Below, piece by piece: positions 5,730 through 5,787 of a stretch of DNA of 5,787 nucleotides. The notes below the pieces were generated by a model, which did not search any database, was not told the DNA's origin, and saw only the letters and a list, made by a program, of their open reading frames with translations. Positions within the stretch are counted from its first letter, which is position 1; every line of letters starts with the position of its first letter. Origin of the DNA: an uncultured Collinsella sp. (GTDB lineage: Bacteria; Actinomycetota; Coriobacteriia; Coriobacteriales; Coriobacteriaceae); contig CATYJC010000107.1 in assembly GCA_958407555.1 (NCBI GenBank), forward strand, positions 1-5,787. Reading direction: 5' to 3'. The position numbers and the translations under genes are program-made.

Positions 5730-5754
5730 CATCCGGGACGGTCTCGCGCTGGGG

Positions 5755-5768
5755 CCGCCTCCGGGCGG
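5755..5768 (+). other. Short GC hairpin after the phosphoketolase gene
   Basis: CCGCC (5755-5759) pairs with GGCGG (5764-5768) around a TCCG loop, 26 bp after the stop codon. No T-run follows within the window (only TGCCTTCCTC), so it is a doubtful terminator. The real one may lie beyond the window. Confidence 0.25.
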
Positions 5769-5787
5769 GTGCCTTCCTCTGAGAAGT

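Noticed and set aside
3129..5732. An open frame of 867 codons on the - strand opposite the phosphoketolase gene
   Set aside because: It is a shadow of a highly biased GC-rich gene. Its translation is low-complexity (Gly, Val, Ala, Leu, Asp rich) with no family features, while the + strand frame is a complete phosphoketolase.
1..5787. CRISPR arrays, insertion sequences or recombinase genes
   Set aside because: No array of regularly spaced repeats and no transposase or integrase frame is visible on either strand. The only notable repeats are the murB 3' ends and the operators.

Overview
The window looks like chromosome from a high-GC actinobacterium, most likely a gut Coriobacteriia member such as Collinsella. 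This is inferred from three things: GC-rich codon use in three of the genes, a bifid-shunt type phosphoketolase very close to the Bifidobacterium enzyme as I remember it, and the murB and LacI-family sequences. No database search was possible, so the genus is a guess.

Layout. Positions 1-107 hold the 3' end of a rightward transcript that enters from outside; no gene is recognisable there, but the stretch is rich in complementary segments and ends at a strong intrinsic terminator (108-134). Positions about 133-821 are AT-richer than the rest. They hold one unrecognised 153-codon gene (292-753, +) and a two-way terminator (759-792). Next come murB (822-1784, -), a divergent 183-bp control region, a LacI-family repressor gene (1968-2996, +), a 204-bp intergenic region with two near-identical palindromic operators, a 9-codon mini-ORF (3179-3208), and a full-length phosphoketolase gene (3201-5729, +). 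The last 58 bp hold only a weak GC hairpin.

Two things stand out. First, the AT-richer segment is bounded by direct repeats of the murB 3' end: positions 133-189 are an ungapped, in-frame, stop-to-stop match to the last codons of the intact murB, exactly 689 bp away. This suggests that a small one-gene cassette entered at the murB 3' end and replaced the last codons, including the one for the catalytic Glu. Second, the repressor and phosphoketolase look like a local regulatory pair. Two AAAACGTTTT palindromes, the CpG-centred type that LacI-family proteins bind, lie 21 bp apart centre to centre between repressor and phosphoketolase, just upstream of and touching the likely phosphoketolase promoter. 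Related half-sites lie at the repressor's own promoter and over its stop codon.

Functionally, MurB makes UDP-MurNAc for peptidoglycan. The phosphoketolase splits fructose-6-P or xylulose-5-P to acetyl-P and a shorter sugar phosphate, and the repressor probably ties its expression to a sugar signal. The small cassette gene has no assignable function.
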